NCBI GenBank assembly: GCA_046350255.1
Contig: JAXMAV010000006.1
Location: 393,103 to 457,102 of the forward strand
Direction: 5' to 3'
Source of the DNA: CALDUY01 sp046350255
Lineage (GTDB): Bacteria > Planctomycetota > Planctomycetia > Gemmatales > Gemmataceae
Length of the DNA: 64,000 nt
How positions within the stretch are numbered: the first letter of the stretch is position 1; each line of letters starts with the position of its first letter. A program made the position numbers and the translations under genes. This document shows, piece by piece, positions 26,492-36,022 of this stretch. The notes under the pieces are model-generated. The model made no database searches. It saw nothing but the letters and a program-made list of their open reading frames with translations, and was not told where the DNA came from.

Positions 26492-28507
26492 ATGCGAATT
26501 ACTTGTTGTCTGTGCCTGGCTATCTTCACCCTGGCGGCTCTCGCTGATGGGCCTGGGGACAATCTTCCCGAGAAGGTTCGGCCCGTTCCCCCCGTGGGCA
26601 TCGCGGTGCCGGAGGAGGAGCAAGCCGCCCTGGCCAGGGGGCTGGAAAGCCTGGGGGCGGAGTTGGCCTCGCTGGCGAAGGAGGGAAGCAAGAACCCCGC
26701 GCTAGCCGAGCTTCTCCCGGACGTGGAGATCTTTCACAAGGCGGTCCGCTACGCGCTGAAGCACAACGAGTTCTACCTTCCCAACGAGATCAAGCTGGCG
26801 AAGTCCTTGCTCGAGATGGGCCGCGACCGCGCCCGGCAGCTTCGCGACGGCAAGCCCAGCTGGGTGACGGCTACCGGTCTGGTGGTGCGTGGCTATCGCT
26901 CGCGCATCGATGGCTCGGTGCAACCCTATGGCCTCATCGTGCCGGATAGCTATCGGCCAAGCATGGGGAGCCATCGCCTCGATGTCTGGCTGCATGGCCG
27001 GGGCGAGAAACTGACCGAGGTGAGCTTCCTGGGCCAGCGCCTGCGCGACCGGGGACCGGTCACACCGCGCGGGGCGTTCGTGCTGCATCCTTACGGGCGA
27101 TATTGCAACGCCTTCAAGTTCGCCGGCGAAATCGACGTCCTCGAAGCCCTGGAGCATGTCCGCAAACACTACCCCATCGATGCCAACCGCCTGGTGATGC
27201 GCGGCTTTTCCATGGGTGGGGCGGGATGCTGGCAATTCGCCGTCCACTTTCCCGACCGCTGGGTTGCAGCTGCACCCGGCGCGGGATTCAGCGAGACGCC
27301 CCGCTTCCTCGATGTGTTCCAGAAAGAGAAGCTCGCTCCGGCGGCGTACGAGAAGAAACTCTGGCGTCTGTATGACTGCGATGGCTACGCTCTGAACCTG
27401 GCCAACCTGCCCACCATCGCCTACTCCGGCGAGAAGGATTCGCAGAAGCAGGCGGCCGATGTCATGGCGCTGGCCCTCCAACGCGAGGGGATCGACCTGG
27501 TCCACCTTATCGGGCCCGGCACGGGACACAGTTATCATCCGGCCGTGAAGGCGGACCTCGACCGCCGCATCGACCACCTGGCCTCCCTGGGCCGCCCCGC
27601 CGTCCCTCCCGTGGTGCGATTTACCACCTACACGCTCCGCTATAACCGGTCGTACTGGGTTCGCCTCGATCGCCTGGTCAACCACTGGGAGAAGGCCACC
27701 ATCGAGGCGGCCATCATGCCTCCCTGGCGCGGCATCGGTGTGAAAACCGATAACATCGAGCGGTTCACCCTGACCTTCGGGCCGCGCGAGTGCGAGCTAC
27801 CCCTGGCGCGCAAGCTGCTCGTGCGCATCGATGAACAACTCGTGGCGGGACCTTCCGTGGGTTCGGACGGTTCGTGGACCGCCTCGTTCGAGAAAAGCGA
27901 TGGCAAATGGCGCCTGGCGAGTGCGGAGGACACTGGCCTGGTCAAGCGTCATGGGCTGCAAGGGCCCATCGATGATGCCTTCCTCGATAGCTTCCTGTTC
28001 GTGCGGCCCACGGGCAAGGGCCAGCACGCGGCCACCTCGACCTGGGTGCAGGCGGAGATGGGGCGGGCGGCCGACCAGTGGCGCAAGCAGTTTCGTGGCG
28101 AGGTGCGCATCAAGGACGACGACGCAGTCACCGATGCCGACCTGGCGGCTCACCACATCGTGCTGTGGGGCGATCCCGGCAGCAACAAGCTGCTCGCGCG
28201 ATTGCTTCCGAAGCTACCTCTCCAGTGGGATGCCACCAGCGTGAAGATGGGTCCAACCACACTCGACGCCGCCCATCACGTGCCGATCCTGATCTACCCC
28301 AATCCGCTCAACCCGAAGCGCTACGTGGTGCTCAACTCGGGCTTCACCTTCCGCGAGTACGATCAGCTGAACAACGCGCGACAGGTGCCGAAACTTCCGG
28401 ACTATGCGCTTATCGACGTGCGAACGCCGCCCTCGTCGCGCTGGCCGGGCAAGGTGGTGCTGGCCGACTTTTTCAACGAGCGCTGGCAGCTACCCGCGAC
28501 GAAGTAA
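26492..28507 (+). CDS. Exported alpha/beta-hydrolase (prolyl-oligopeptidase/esterase-like)
   Basis: 671 residues from ATG 26492, with signal peptide MRITCCLCLAIFTLAALADG. An alpha-helical lead-in (residues 25-130) precedes the hydrolase core: RLDVWLHGRGEKLTEVSFL, AFVLHPYGRYCNAFKFAGE, nucleophile elbow VMRGFSMGGAGCWQFAVHFP, acid region IAYSGEKDSQKQAADVM and a probable His in LIGPGTGHSYHP. The C-terminal half includes a beta-rich part and a strand-rich region (HHIVLWGDPGSNKLLARLLPKLP) seen in similar planctomycete hydrolases. The substrate is unknown. rdgB follows 19 bases after the stop, so the two may be co-transcribed. Confidence 0.85.
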   Translation: MRITCCLCLAIFTLAALADGPGDNLPEKVRPVPPVGIAVPEEEQAALARGLESLGAELASLAKEGSKNPALAELLPDVEIFHKAVRYALKHNEFYLPNEIKLAKSLLEMGRDRARQLRDGKPSWVTATGLVVRGYRSRIDGSVQPYGLIVPDSYRPSMGSHRLDVWLHGRGEKLTEVSFLGQRLRDRGPVTPRGAFVLHPYGRYCNAFKFAGEIDVLEALEHVRKHYPIDANRLVMRGFSMGGAGCWQFAVHFPDRWVAAAPGAGFSETPRFLDVFQKEKLAPAAYEKKLWRLYDCDGYALNLANLPTIAYSGEKDSQKQAADVMALALQREGIDLVHLIGPGTGHSYHPAVKADLDRRIDHLASLGRPAVPPVVRFTTYTLRYNRSYWVRLDRLVNHWEKATIEAAIMPPWRGIGVKTDNIERFTLTFGPRECELPLARKLLVRIDEQLVAGPSVGSDGSWTASFEKSDGKWRLASAEDTGLVKRHGLQGPIDDAFLDSFLFVRPTGKGQHAATSTWVQAEMGRAADQWRKQFRGEVRIKDDDAVTDADLAAHHIVLWGDPGSNKLLARLLPKLPLQWDATSVKMGPTTLDAAHHVPILIYPNPLNPKRYVVLNSGFTFREYDQLNNARQVPKLPDYALIDVRTPPSSRWPGKVVLADFFNERWQLPATK

Positions 28508-28526
28508 CAATCCGGGAGGAGATGCG

Positions 28527-29132
28527 ATGGCGGTGCTGGTGGTGGGAACGCGGAATCCGAAGAAGAAGGTCGAGCTGCTCGAAATCCTGGGCGACCTCGA
28601 CATCGAGCTGCGCGACCTGACGGGCTTTCCGCAGGCCCCCGAAGTGGAGGAAGATGGCGCCACCTTCGAGGCCAACGCCCAGAAAAAGGCCATCGTCCTG
28701 GCCACCGCCCTGGGGCAGTGGACGCTGGGCGAGGATTCCGGCCTGGTGGTGCCAGCGCTGGGAGGCGCCCCCGGCGTCTACTCGGCACGCTATGCCGGCG
28801 AGCAGGGCAACGACGAGGCCAACAACGAGAAGCTCCTGGCCGAGCTGGCGAAGCTGCCGGAGAATCAGCGCGAGGCCTACTACGTCTGCACCGCTGCGCT
28901 GGCGGACCCGACGGGAAAGGTCCACACGGTAGTCGAGGGACGCTGCCACGGCGTGATCCTGCGTGAACGACGGGGCAGCGGCGGGTTCGGTTACGATCCA
29001 CTGTTTCTCATCCCGGAGTATCACCGCACCTTCGGCGAGTTATCCTCCACGGTGAAGCACGCCCTGAGTCATCGGGGGCGAGCCATGCTGCACCTGCGCC
29101 CACACCTCCGGGCTCTCCTGGGGGCGACGTAG
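28527..29132 (+). CDS. rdgB: XTP/dITP diphosphatase
   Basis: 201 residues from ATG 28527, which follows GGGAGGAG; the length is typical of the HAM1/RdgB family. Motifs: VVGTRNPKKKVELLEIL at the N-terminus, EDGATFEANAQKKA, LGEDSGLVVPALGGAPGVYSARYAG, and GSGGFGYDPLFLIPEY with FGELSSTVKHALSHRGRA. The enzyme removes deaminated purine nucleotides (ITP, dITP, XTP) from the pool. It sits between the exported hydrolase and argH on the same strand. Confidence 0.95.
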   Translation: MAVLVVGTRNPKKKVELLEILGDLDIELRDLTGFPQAPEVEEDGATFEANAQKKAIVLATALGQWTLGEDSGLVVPALGGAPGVYSARYAGEQGNDEANNEKLLAELAKLPENQREAYYVCTAALADPTGKVHTVVEGRCHGVILRERRGSGGFGYDPLFLIPEYHRTFGELSSTVKHALSHRGRAMLHLRPHLRALLGAT

Positions 29133-29196
29133 CTCGCGGAGCGTATACCATGAGTAGGTGTGCTCCTGCCCATGTGAAGAACAATCGGGATCGTCA

Positions 29197-30573
29197 ATGA
29201 GTCAGAAAACCTGGGGTGGCCGGTTCACTGGAGATACCGACCGCCGTGTCGAGTTGTTTACCGAATCGATCTCGTACGACCGCCGACTCTACCGGCACGA
29301 TGTCCGGGCCAGCCAGGCGCACGCCCGGATGCTGGCCGAGGTGGGGATGCTGACCCCGGCCGAGGCAGAGCAGATCTCGACCGCGCTGGAGGAGATTGCC
29401 GATCGCATCGAGCGTGGCGATTTTACCTTCACCACTGCCCTGGAAGACATTCACACCCACATCGAACGCGCCCTCATCGAGAAGTTGGGTGACGTCGGCC
29501 GCAAGCTGCACACCGCCCGCAGTCGGAACGACCAGGTCATCACCGATGTCAAGCTCTGGGTGCGCGACGCCATCGACCACCTGGACGGGCGTCTGCGCGA
29601 GCTGCAGCGCGCGTTTCACGATGCCGGGCTACGCCATCGCGAGGTGATCCTTCCCGGCTACACGCACCTGCAGCGAGCCCAGCCGGTGCTGGCCGCGCAT
29701 TACTTCCTGGCCTACGTCGAGAAGTTCCAGCGCGACCGGGACCGCCTGGCCGATTGTCGGCGCCGGGTCAACGTGCTGCCTCTGGGAGCAGCTGCCCTGG
29801 CCGGCACCTCGCTGCCCATCAACCGGGAATCGGTGCGCGCCCAGCTGGGGTTCGAGGCGGTGGCAGCCAACAGTCTGGATGTATCAAGCGACCGCGACTT
29901 CCTCCTCGAGTTCGTGTTCGATCTGGCCCTCATCGCCACCCACCTGGGTGGCTGGGCCGAGGAGTGGGTGCTGTGGGCCACCACCGAGTTCAGCTTCCTC
30001 GACCTGCCCGATGCCTTCTGCACCGGGTCGAGCATCATGCCACACAAGAAGAACCCCGACGTGCTGGAGTTGATCCGCGGCAAGACTGCCCGGGTCAATG
30101 GCTCGCTTCAGCATCTGCTGGTGCTGGTGAAGGGGCTGCCGCTCGCCTACAATCGAGATCTGCAGGAAGACAAGGTCGCTCTATTCGATGCATTCGATAC
30201 GGTCGAGGCATCGGTCGAGCTGGCGGCGGCGCTGGTGCGGGAGACCCGCCTGCGTGCCGAGGTGATCGCCGCCCGTCTGGAAGACGGGTTCCTCGACGCG
30301 ACCACCCTGATGGAACATTGCATCGTGCAGGGGGTTCCCATGCGGGCAGCCCACGAAGCGGTTGGCAAACTGGTCCGTCTGTGTGAACAACGCCGGTGCC
30401 GACTGGCCGACCTTCCTGCCGAGGAGTTCGATTCTGTCCACCCCGGCCTCGCGTCGGGGGTATACAAGGTATTAGGCGTGGCCAATGCGCTCGCCGCATT
30501 CCGCTCGTTCGGCTCGACGGCTCCCGTCGAGGTCGAACGCCAGCTGGATGTCTGGGCGAAGCGCCTGGCCTGA
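29197..30573 (+). CDS. argH: Argininosuccinate lyase
   Basis: 458 residues from ATG 29197, typical for ArgH. Starts KTWGGRFTGDTDRRVELF. Contains EDIHTHIERALIEKLGDVGRKLHTARSRNDQV in part, YTHLQRAQPVLAAHY, the fumarase/ASL signature GSSIMPHKKNPDVLELIRG and YNRDLQEDK. It releases fumarate from argininosuccinate, the last step of arginine synthesis. lysA follows 39 bases downstream on the same strand; other arginine genes are absent here. Confidence 0.97.
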   Translation: MSQKTWGGRFTGDTDRRVELFTESISYDRRLYRHDVRASQAHARMLAEVGMLTPAEAEQISTALEEIADRIERGDFTFTTALEDIHTHIERALIEKLGDVGRKLHTARSRNDQVITDVKLWVRDAIDHLDGRLRELQRAFHDAGLRHREVILPGYTHLQRAQPVLAAHYFLAYVEKFQRDRDRLADCRRRVNVLPLGAAALAGTSLPINRESVRAQLGFEAVAANSLDVSSDRDFLLEFVFDLALIATHLGGWAEEWVLWATTEFSFLDLPDAFCTGSSIMPHKKNPDVLELIRGKTARVNGSLQHLLVLVKGLPLAYNRDLQEDKVALFDAFDTVEASVELAAALVRETRLRAEVIAARLEDGFLDATTLMEHCIVQGVPMRAAHEAVGKLVRLCEQRRCRLADLPAEEFDSVHPGLASGVYKVLGVANALAAFRSFGSTAPVEVERQLDVWAKRLA

Positions 30574-30612
30574 TAGGAGCCTCCCGCGACCAGGATCGGG
30601 GGAGGAAGGAAC

Positions 30613-31896
30613 ATGGATCACTTTACCTACCGCAACCACGCGTTGTTCTGCGAGGACGTGCGCGTGGCCGACCTTGCCGCGACGTACGGCACGCCCCTGT
30701 TCGTCTACAGCAAGGCCACGCTGCTCCATCATCTCCGTCAAATTCAGCACGCCTTCGCCGAGGTGCAGCCTCTCATCTGCTATAGCGTGAAGACGAACGG
30801 CAACCTGGCGATCGCTCGTTTGATGGCGGGCGAGGGTTCCGGCTTCGACGTCACCTCGGGCGGCGAACTCTACCGGGCGCTGGCCGCGGGTAGCTCGGGT
30901 AACAAGATCGTCTTCGCCGGCGTGGGCAAGACCGACACCGAGCTGCGCTACGCGCTGGAGAACGACGTCTTTCTGTTCAACGTCGAAAGCGAAGAAGAGC
31001 TCCACAACCTGGGTGCCGTGGCCCAATCGATGGGTAAGGTGGCGCGGGCGGCACTCCGGGTCAATCCGGATCTTCCACCCAAGACGCACGCCAAGACCGA
31101 TACCTCGGTCAAAGGGGTGAAATTCGGCCTCGATATCGAAACCGTCCTCGACGTCGCCCGGGGCATCCTCGGTCATCCAGGCGTCAAGGTCGTGGGCCTG
31201 CATATGCACCTCGGCTCGCCCATCCTCTCGACACAACCCTACCGCGACGGCATCGCCAAGGCGGTCGTGCTGATCGAGCGTCTGCGCGAACAGGGCCATC
31301 AGATCGACGTGCTCAACATGGGGGGTGGCTTCGGCATCCACTACCGCAAGCAGGAGGCCCAGCCAGCCAGTGCCTTCGCCGAGGTCATTGTTCCCGTTGT
31401 GAAACATCTGCACTGTCGCCTGGTGCTGGAACCCGGTCGCTTCATCGTGGGCAACGCCGGTCTCCTCGTCAGTCGGGTGCTCTACCGCAAGGAGACGGGC
31501 GGCAAGCACTACCTGATTCAGGACGCTGCCATGAACGACCTGATTCGACCCACACTGTACGGGTCGTTTCACCGTATCTGGCCAGTCAGCCCGGCGCAGG
31601 AGCTACCCGCCCCGCCGGAGGATTACGAGACCGCGATTCCGGGCACCCTGCCCCAGGACGTGGTCGGCCCCGTGTGCGAGTCTGGCGATTTTCTGGCCCA
31701 GAACCGCCACCTGCCCCGGTTGGAGCGCGGCGAGTTGCTGGCCACCTTCAGCGCTGGCGCGTACGGCATGGCCATGAGCTCCAACTACAACAGTCGTCCC
31801 CGGGCAGCGGAAGTGCTCGTGGAGGGCAACACGCACCGGCTCATCCGCCGACGTGAGACCTTTGAAGACCTCGTTCGACCGGAACTCGAGGTCTAA
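30613..31896 (+). CDS. lysA: Diaminopimelate decarboxylase
   Basis: 427 residues with a strong leader (GGGGGAGGAAGG). PLP lysine in CYSVKTNGN, then EGSGFDVTSGGELYRALA, VGLHMHLGSP, the glycine loop NMGGGFGIHY, LEPGRFIVGNAG and the substrate-side VCESGDFLAQNRHL, all diagnostic of LysA. It decarboxylates meso-diaminopimelate to lysine. It follows argH and precedes the exported HEAT protein by 33 bases, so read-through is possible. Confidence 0.96.
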   Translation: MDHFTYRNHALFCEDVRVADLAATYGTPLFVYSKATLLHHLRQIQHAFAEVQPLICYSVKTNGNLAIARLMAGEGSGFDVTSGGELYRALAAGSSGNKIVFAGVGKTDTELRYALENDVFLFNVESEEELHNLGAVAQSMGKVARAALRVNPDLPPKTHAKTDTSVKGVKFGLDIETVLDVARGILGHPGVKVVGLHMHLGSPILSTQPYRDGIAKAVVLIERLREQGHQIDVLNMGGGFGIHYRKQEAQPASAFAEVIVPVVKHLHCRLVLEPGRFIVGNAGLLVSRVLYRKETGGKHYLIQDAAMNDLIRPTLYGSFHRIWPVSPAQELPAPPEDYETAIPGTLPQDVVGPVCESGDFLAQNRHLPRLERGELLATFSAGAYGMAMSSNYNSRPRAAEVLVEGNTHRLIRRRETFEDLVRPELEV

Positions 31897-31929
31897 CCGA
31901 TCCGGAACCCCAGGAGAAGAGGCGCCGGT

Positions 31930-34641
31930 ATGTTACGAGTCATGCTCCGTCTAGTGCTGGGCCTGCTGCTACTGGCAGCGGCCCTGCCCGTTGCCTCCGC
32001 CCAGGACAAGGAAGTCGATCTCGACGAATTCCGCCGGCTGCGCCGGCTGGAGACGCCGCTCGACTTCTGGAACGCCGTCCAGTTCGAGCTGGATCTCGGC
32101 AAACCGGACATCGCTGCTCGCTATCTGCGCGGGCTGGTCACGAAAAAGCCCGGCGATAAGGAGCTGTTCACCATCCTCGACAAGGATGGGCTCACCTCGA
32201 TCCTGAAGCTGCGGAACATCCGCATCTGGTCGAGCGACAAGAAAGAGAACGAGCAGGCGATGAAGGACGCCGAGATGCTCATCGAGCAGGCCACGGCCGC
32301 CAATCAGCGCCGCATGGCCAACGATGAACGCATCCGCGAACTGATCGGCCAGCTGCAGGGAACGCCCGAGGAAAAGGTCTACGCGATCCAGGAGCTGTAC
32401 AAGATCGGCGACCTGGCGGTGCCCCACTTCATCGACACCTACCTGCGAGCGCGCGACGCCACCGACCGGAACGCCGTGCTGCAGGCGATGTACAAGATGG
32501 GCCCGGAGACGCTTGCTCCGCTGCTCGCCGCCCTGGACACGGACAACCCCCTGCTGAAGGTCGATCTGCTCGACATTCTGCGGACGCGGCATGCCAGGGC
32601 GTCTCGGGAGATCGTGCCGTTCCTGCACTTCCTGGCGGCGTCGAAGAAGGAGGCCCCCGCAGTGCGTGAGAAGGCCCGCCGCGTGCTGGCCGATTTCCTC
32701 GAACTTCCCCCGGACCGGCTACCACTCGCCAAGGCGGCTCTGACGCGCGAGGCCGAGCGCTACTATCAGCACCAGGTCAACTTCGGCGATCCGCGCGCAG
32801 TGAAGGTCTGGCGCTGGGATGGCAAACGGCTTGTCCCCGGTTGGCCGAACTCTCCCACCATCACCGCCAGCCAGGCCGAGCAGTACTACGGTCAGCGATT
32901 CGCTCGTCAGGCCCTTCAGCTCGACCCGGACTACCGACCGGCCCAGCTGGCGGCACTGAGTCTGGCGGTGGACAAGGGCATGGAGAAGGCGGGCCCCACC
33001 GCCCCCATCTCGCGGACATCGCCCCAGGAGGCGGAGCTACTGGCCCGGGCTGATTCCGCCCTGGTGTTGGATATGCTCGAACGGGCGCTCAAGGAGAACC
33101 GCACCCCGGTGGTCCTGGCCGCCGTCCGCGCCCTGGGCGACCGCGCCGAGGTCACCGCCCGCCGGGCCATCCGCGGCAACGAACCTGCCCTGGTCCGTGC
33201 CCTCTACTATCCTGATCCCCGTGTGCAGCTGGCCGCCGCCGTGGCACTCCTGCAGATCCCCGGCCCCGCGACGCCCAAGACAGCCGCACGAATTGTCGAG
33301 ATTCTCGGCCGCACCATCTCCCCGGCAGCGGCTTACCTGCCCGGGCGAAAGGTGCTGGTCGCCCTGACCGATGAGGGCCTGCGCGATCGCGTGCGGCAGG
33401 TCGTGTCCACCTCCGGGGCCCAGCCAGTGGTGGTGATGAACGGCCGCGATGCCATGCGTCAGCTGCGTGGCCAGCCAGAGATCGAGGCCATCGTGATGGA
33501 TTCCACCCTACCCTACCCGGGTTTGTCGCACCTCCTGGCCGAGATGCGCCAGGATGTCGATGTGGGTCGCATCCCGATCATCCTGGCAGCCATCCCGGAA
33601 TCCCGGGCCGGCCATGACGCTGCCATCCGGTTCCGTCAGCTCCGCGCCCGCATCGAATCGATCAATCAGCAGACCGAGTCTTATCGCGCTATTCTCCGCA
33701 AGTTCTCCAAAGACGAGGCCATCGAGAAGACCGACCTGGAGAAGGACTTCTCGAAGGATCGACGCATCACCCAGGAAGACAAGATGGCCGCCTACCGTCG
33801 AATAGAAGAGAAATTCGCCCGGAAGCGGCAGGAGATCGCCCATGACTTCCCAAGCTCAATCGCGCTGCTGAACGAGCTACCGCGCCTGGAGAAGGAGATG
33901 GCCCAGGAGGTCAATCGCTACGAGCTGGAATCCCAGCTCCGCGAGGCCGCCCTGGAACGGCACATCGAGCGTTGCAAGTATGCCAACGTGCGGCTAATTC
34001 ACACTGGCGTGCTGACCGATGCTAGAAGTCTCGAGGCGGCTGTGCTGGGGAATGTCCGCGAAGCCGGCGTGAACCTTACTGCCGAGGAGCAGCGCGGTGG
34101 CGCCGACCTGGCCATGGAGTGGCTGGCGAACCTCGCCGAAGGCAAGCCCGAGGGCTACGACGTCCGCCCGGTGGCCAACACCATCCTCGAGGCGGTGCGA
34201 GCCGGGCGTCTCAGTCCGGAAGGCCGCAAGGCTGGCATTCGCATTGCCCAGCGGCTGGAGGGAGAGAAACCCCAGGCGGTCCTGGCGGTGGTAATCCTCG
34301 ACGGCGGAGCCGCCGCCGACATGCGTATCGCGGCTGTTAGGGCGCTGATTCTCAACATCCAGCGGCAGGGTCTGGTTCTGTCCCGAGGCGACCAGGCCTC
34401 GCTGATTGCCCTGGCGGGGCAGGCCAACCTCGATCCGCGCTTAAAGGACCAGGTGGTCGCCCTGCAAGGCGTCTTGCGACCCGGCGAACGTGGCACCGGC
34501 GAGCGTCTCCGCGATTTCACGCCAACGCCCGCCGCCGCCGTCCCGCCTCCGCCGGAGAAAAAGGAGCCAGTGCCGGTGAAGGAGCCGGACAAAAAGGATC
34601 CGGAGAAGGAAGATCCGGACAAGAAGGATCCAGATATGTGA
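31930..34641 (+). CDS. Exported HEAT-repeat protein with embedded receiver-like domain
   Basis: 903 residues with signal peptide MLRVMLRLVLGLLLLAAALPVASAQ. Residues about 120-270 and 375-460 look like HEAT/armadillo helices (EKVYAIQELYKIGDLAVPHFI; LVRALYYPDPRVQLAAAVALLQI). Residues about 474-560 read like a CheY receiver: KVLVALTDEGL with the acidic pair D481/E482, a phospho-acceptor-like D524 in AIVMDSTLPYPG and IPIILAAIPE, where the usual Thr/Ser is Ala553. A charged coiled-coil follows (about 570-680), then another helical repeat region, then a lysine/aspartate-rich tail of KEPDKKDPEKEDPDKKDPD. A receiver-like domain in an exported protein is unusual. Function unknown. A strong terminator follows the gene. 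Confidence 0.82.
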   Translation: MLRVMLRLVLGLLLLAAALPVASAQDKEVDLDEFRRLRRLETPLDFWNAVQFELDLGKPDIAARYLRGLVTKKPGDKELFTILDKDGLTSILKLRNIRIWSSDKKENEQAMKDAEMLIEQATAANQRRMANDERIRELIGQLQGTPEEKVYAIQELYKIGDLAVPHFIDTYLRARDATDRNAVLQAMYKMGPETLAPLLAALDTDNPLLKVDLLDILRTRHARASREIVPFLHFLAASKKEAPAVREKARRVLADFLELPPDRLPLAKAALTREAERYYQHQVNFGDPRAVKVWRWDGKRLVPGWPNSPTITASQAEQYYGQRFARQALQLDPDYRPAQLAALSLAVDKGMEKAGPTAPISRTSPQEAELLARADSALVLDMLERALKENRTPVVLAAVRALGDRAEVTARRAIRGNEPALVRALYYPDPRVQLAAAVALLQIPGPATPKTAARIVEILGRTISPAAAYLPGRKVLVALTDEGLRDRVRQVVSTSGAQPVVVMNGRDAMRQLRGQPEIEAIVMDSTLPYPGLSHLLAEMRQDVDVGRIPIILAAIPESRAGHDAAIRFRQLRARIESINQQTESYRAILRKFSKDEAIEKTDLEKDFSKDRRITQEDKMAAYRRIEEKFARKRQEIAHDFPSSIALLNELPRLEKEMAQEVNRYELESQLREAALERHIERCKYANVRLIHTGVLTDARSLEAAVLGNVREAGVNLTAEEQRGGADLAMEWLANLAEGKPEGYDVRPVANTILEAVRAGRLSPEGRKAGIRIAQRLEGEKPQAVLAVVILDGGAAADMRIAAVRALILNIQRQGLVLSRGDQASLIALAGQANLDPRLKDQVVALQGVLRPGERGTGERLRDFTPTPAAAVPPPPEKKEPVPVKEPDKKDPEKEDPDKKDPDM
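34582..34635 (+). repeat. Short in-frame coding repeat (Lys-Asp-Pro tail)
   Basis: Near-repeats of the GATCCGGACAAGAAG type encode the C-terminal KDP/EDPDKKDPD tail of the exported HEAT protein. This is low-complexity coding sequence rather than a mobile or regulatory repeat. Confidence 0.6.
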
Positions 34642-34659
34642 GACGATGAGTGAGGTTGC

Positions 34660-34694
34660 AGAAGGGGAGACATCCGTCTCCCCTTCTTGTTTCT
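34660..34694 (+). terminator. Rho-independent terminator
   Basis: A perfect 12-bp stem (AGAAGGGGAGAC at 34660-34671 with GTCTCCCCTTCT at 34676-34687) has a 4-base loop and is followed by TGTTTCT. It closes the plus-strand argH-lysA-HEAT run just before the convergent apgM stop. Confidence 0.85.
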
Positions 34695-34699
34695 CGTGG

Positions 34700-35932
34700 T
34701 TACTTCTCGCCCAGGAACAGCCGCATCATCTCGTGGCCTCGATCGAAGGCGATGTCGCTGGTCGCGGCCACGGTCTCGTCGTAGGTGGCCTGGCCCTTCG
34801 ACCCGATGCCGCTGCCGGCGATGGCGAACGGAACCGCCCCATGGCTGTGCGCGCGCGTGCGGAGCGGCGTGCGATGATCGGGCGAGACGAGGATTCTCCA
34901 GTCGCCGAACTTCGGCAAGGCAGCCAGCAGCGGCCCGACGATGTGTTCGTCGATCCGTTCTAGCGCCTTGACCTTCTCTTGCACCTTGCCCTCGTGCGAA
35001 GCTTCATCCGGCGCCTCGACGTGAACGCACACCAGGTCGTGCTCGGCCAGTGCCTCCACCCCGTACCGTCCCTTGGCGGCATAGTCGGTATCCAGGTAGC
35101 CAGTGGCTCCCGGCACGTCGATGCGCTTCCACCCCAGAAGAATGCCCACCCCGCGGACCAGATCGACCGCACTGATGATGGCGCCCCGCTTGCCATACAC
35201 CTCATGGAACGGCCGCAGACTTGGTGCCCGACCCTGCCCCCACAGCCAGACCTGCGAGGCGGTACGCTTGCCGGCCCGGCTGCGGGCCTCGTTCACCGGG
35301 TGCTGACGGAAGACCTCGCGACTCTTCGCCATCACCGCCCGCAAGAGATCGGAACCCGGCCCAGACGGCAGATAGCCCGCGATCGGCTGGTCGGGCACAT
35401 CGTGCGGGGCCTGCGTCTTCGTGGTGGTGTCGAACGGCACACTCTCGTCGGCGCGATACACCAGGATATTGCGATAACTGACCCCCGGATGGAACTCGAG
35501 CCGGCCCGTCAGTCCAGGGACAAACCGGCTGGCAGGTCCACCACAGGCGGCCTGCATGGCCTCGATGAGCGGCCGGCCATCTTCCGAGGTGATGTGCCCG
35601 GCGGTGAAGTCGCGCATCTCCTCGTTGTCCACATGGACGAGATTGCAGCGGATGGCCCAGTCGCGCGGACCCAGGCCAATCCCCATCGCGGCCGTCTCCA
35701 GCGGCGCTCGCCCCGTGTAGACCACCAGCGGGTCGTAGCCGAACAAGCTAAGCGTCGCCACGTCGCTGGCTGGGGTCAGGCTGGCCGGTACGTTGTTGGA
35801 CCGCCCCACCAGTCCCGTCCGGGCGATGCGATCCATGTGGGGGGTGTGGGCTGCCTCGAGAGGAGTTTTGCCACCCAGGGTATCCTGCGGCTCGTCTGCG
35901 CAACCATCGGGAATGACGATCGCATACTTCAT
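34700..35932 (-). CDS. Cofactor-independent phosphoglycerate mutase (ApgM type)
   Basis: 410 residues from ATG 35932, which has a GGAGG leader; a GTG three codons upstream is less likely. N-terminal MKYAIVIPDGCADEPQDTLGGKTPLEAA, the Ser active-site region NNVPASLTPASDVATLSLFGYDP, and the C-terminal metal-site motifs HVEAPDEASHEGKVQEKV and LVSPDHRTPLRTRAHSHGAVPFAI are those of the archaeal-type enzyme (alkaline phosphatase superfamily). It interconverts 3- and 2-phosphoglycerate. Related proteins in some bacteria act as phosphonopyruvate-decarboxylase-like or homoserine kinases, so the exact role needs care. It lies downstream of an RmlD-like gene on the same strand. Confidence 0.88.
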   Translation of the reverse strand: MKYAIVIPDGCADEPQDTLGGKTPLEAAHTPHMDRIARTGLVGRSNNVPASLTPASDVATLSLFGYDPLVVYTGRAPLETAAMGIGLGPRDWAIRCNLVHVDNEEMRDFTAGHITSEDGRPLIEAMQAACGGPASRFVPGLTGRLEFHPGVSYRNILVYRADESVPFDTTTKTQAPHDVPDQPIAGYLPSGPGSDLLRAVMAKSREVFRQHPVNEARSRAGKRTASQVWLWGQGRAPSLRPFHEVYGKRGAIISAVDLVRGVGILLGWKRIDVPGATGYLDTDYAAKGRYGVEALAEHDLVCVHVEAPDEASHEGKVQEKVKALERIDEHIVGPLLAALPKFGDWRILVSPDHRTPLRTRAHSHGAVPFAIAGSGIGSKGQATYDETVAATSDIAFDRGHEMMRLFLGEK

Positions 35933-36022
35933 GGTAGGCACCTCCTCAGGCCAATCTCCGACGCGGGACCACTGTGCCTACTAGTGTCGGAAGGGCGGCC
36001 CTTCCTGGCAACCGGGCGCGAC

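Noticed and set aside
34582..34635. Tandem repeat as a mobile or CRISPR element
   Set aside because: The repeat is in frame and encodes the Lys/Asp/Pro tail of the HEAT protein; there are no spacers.
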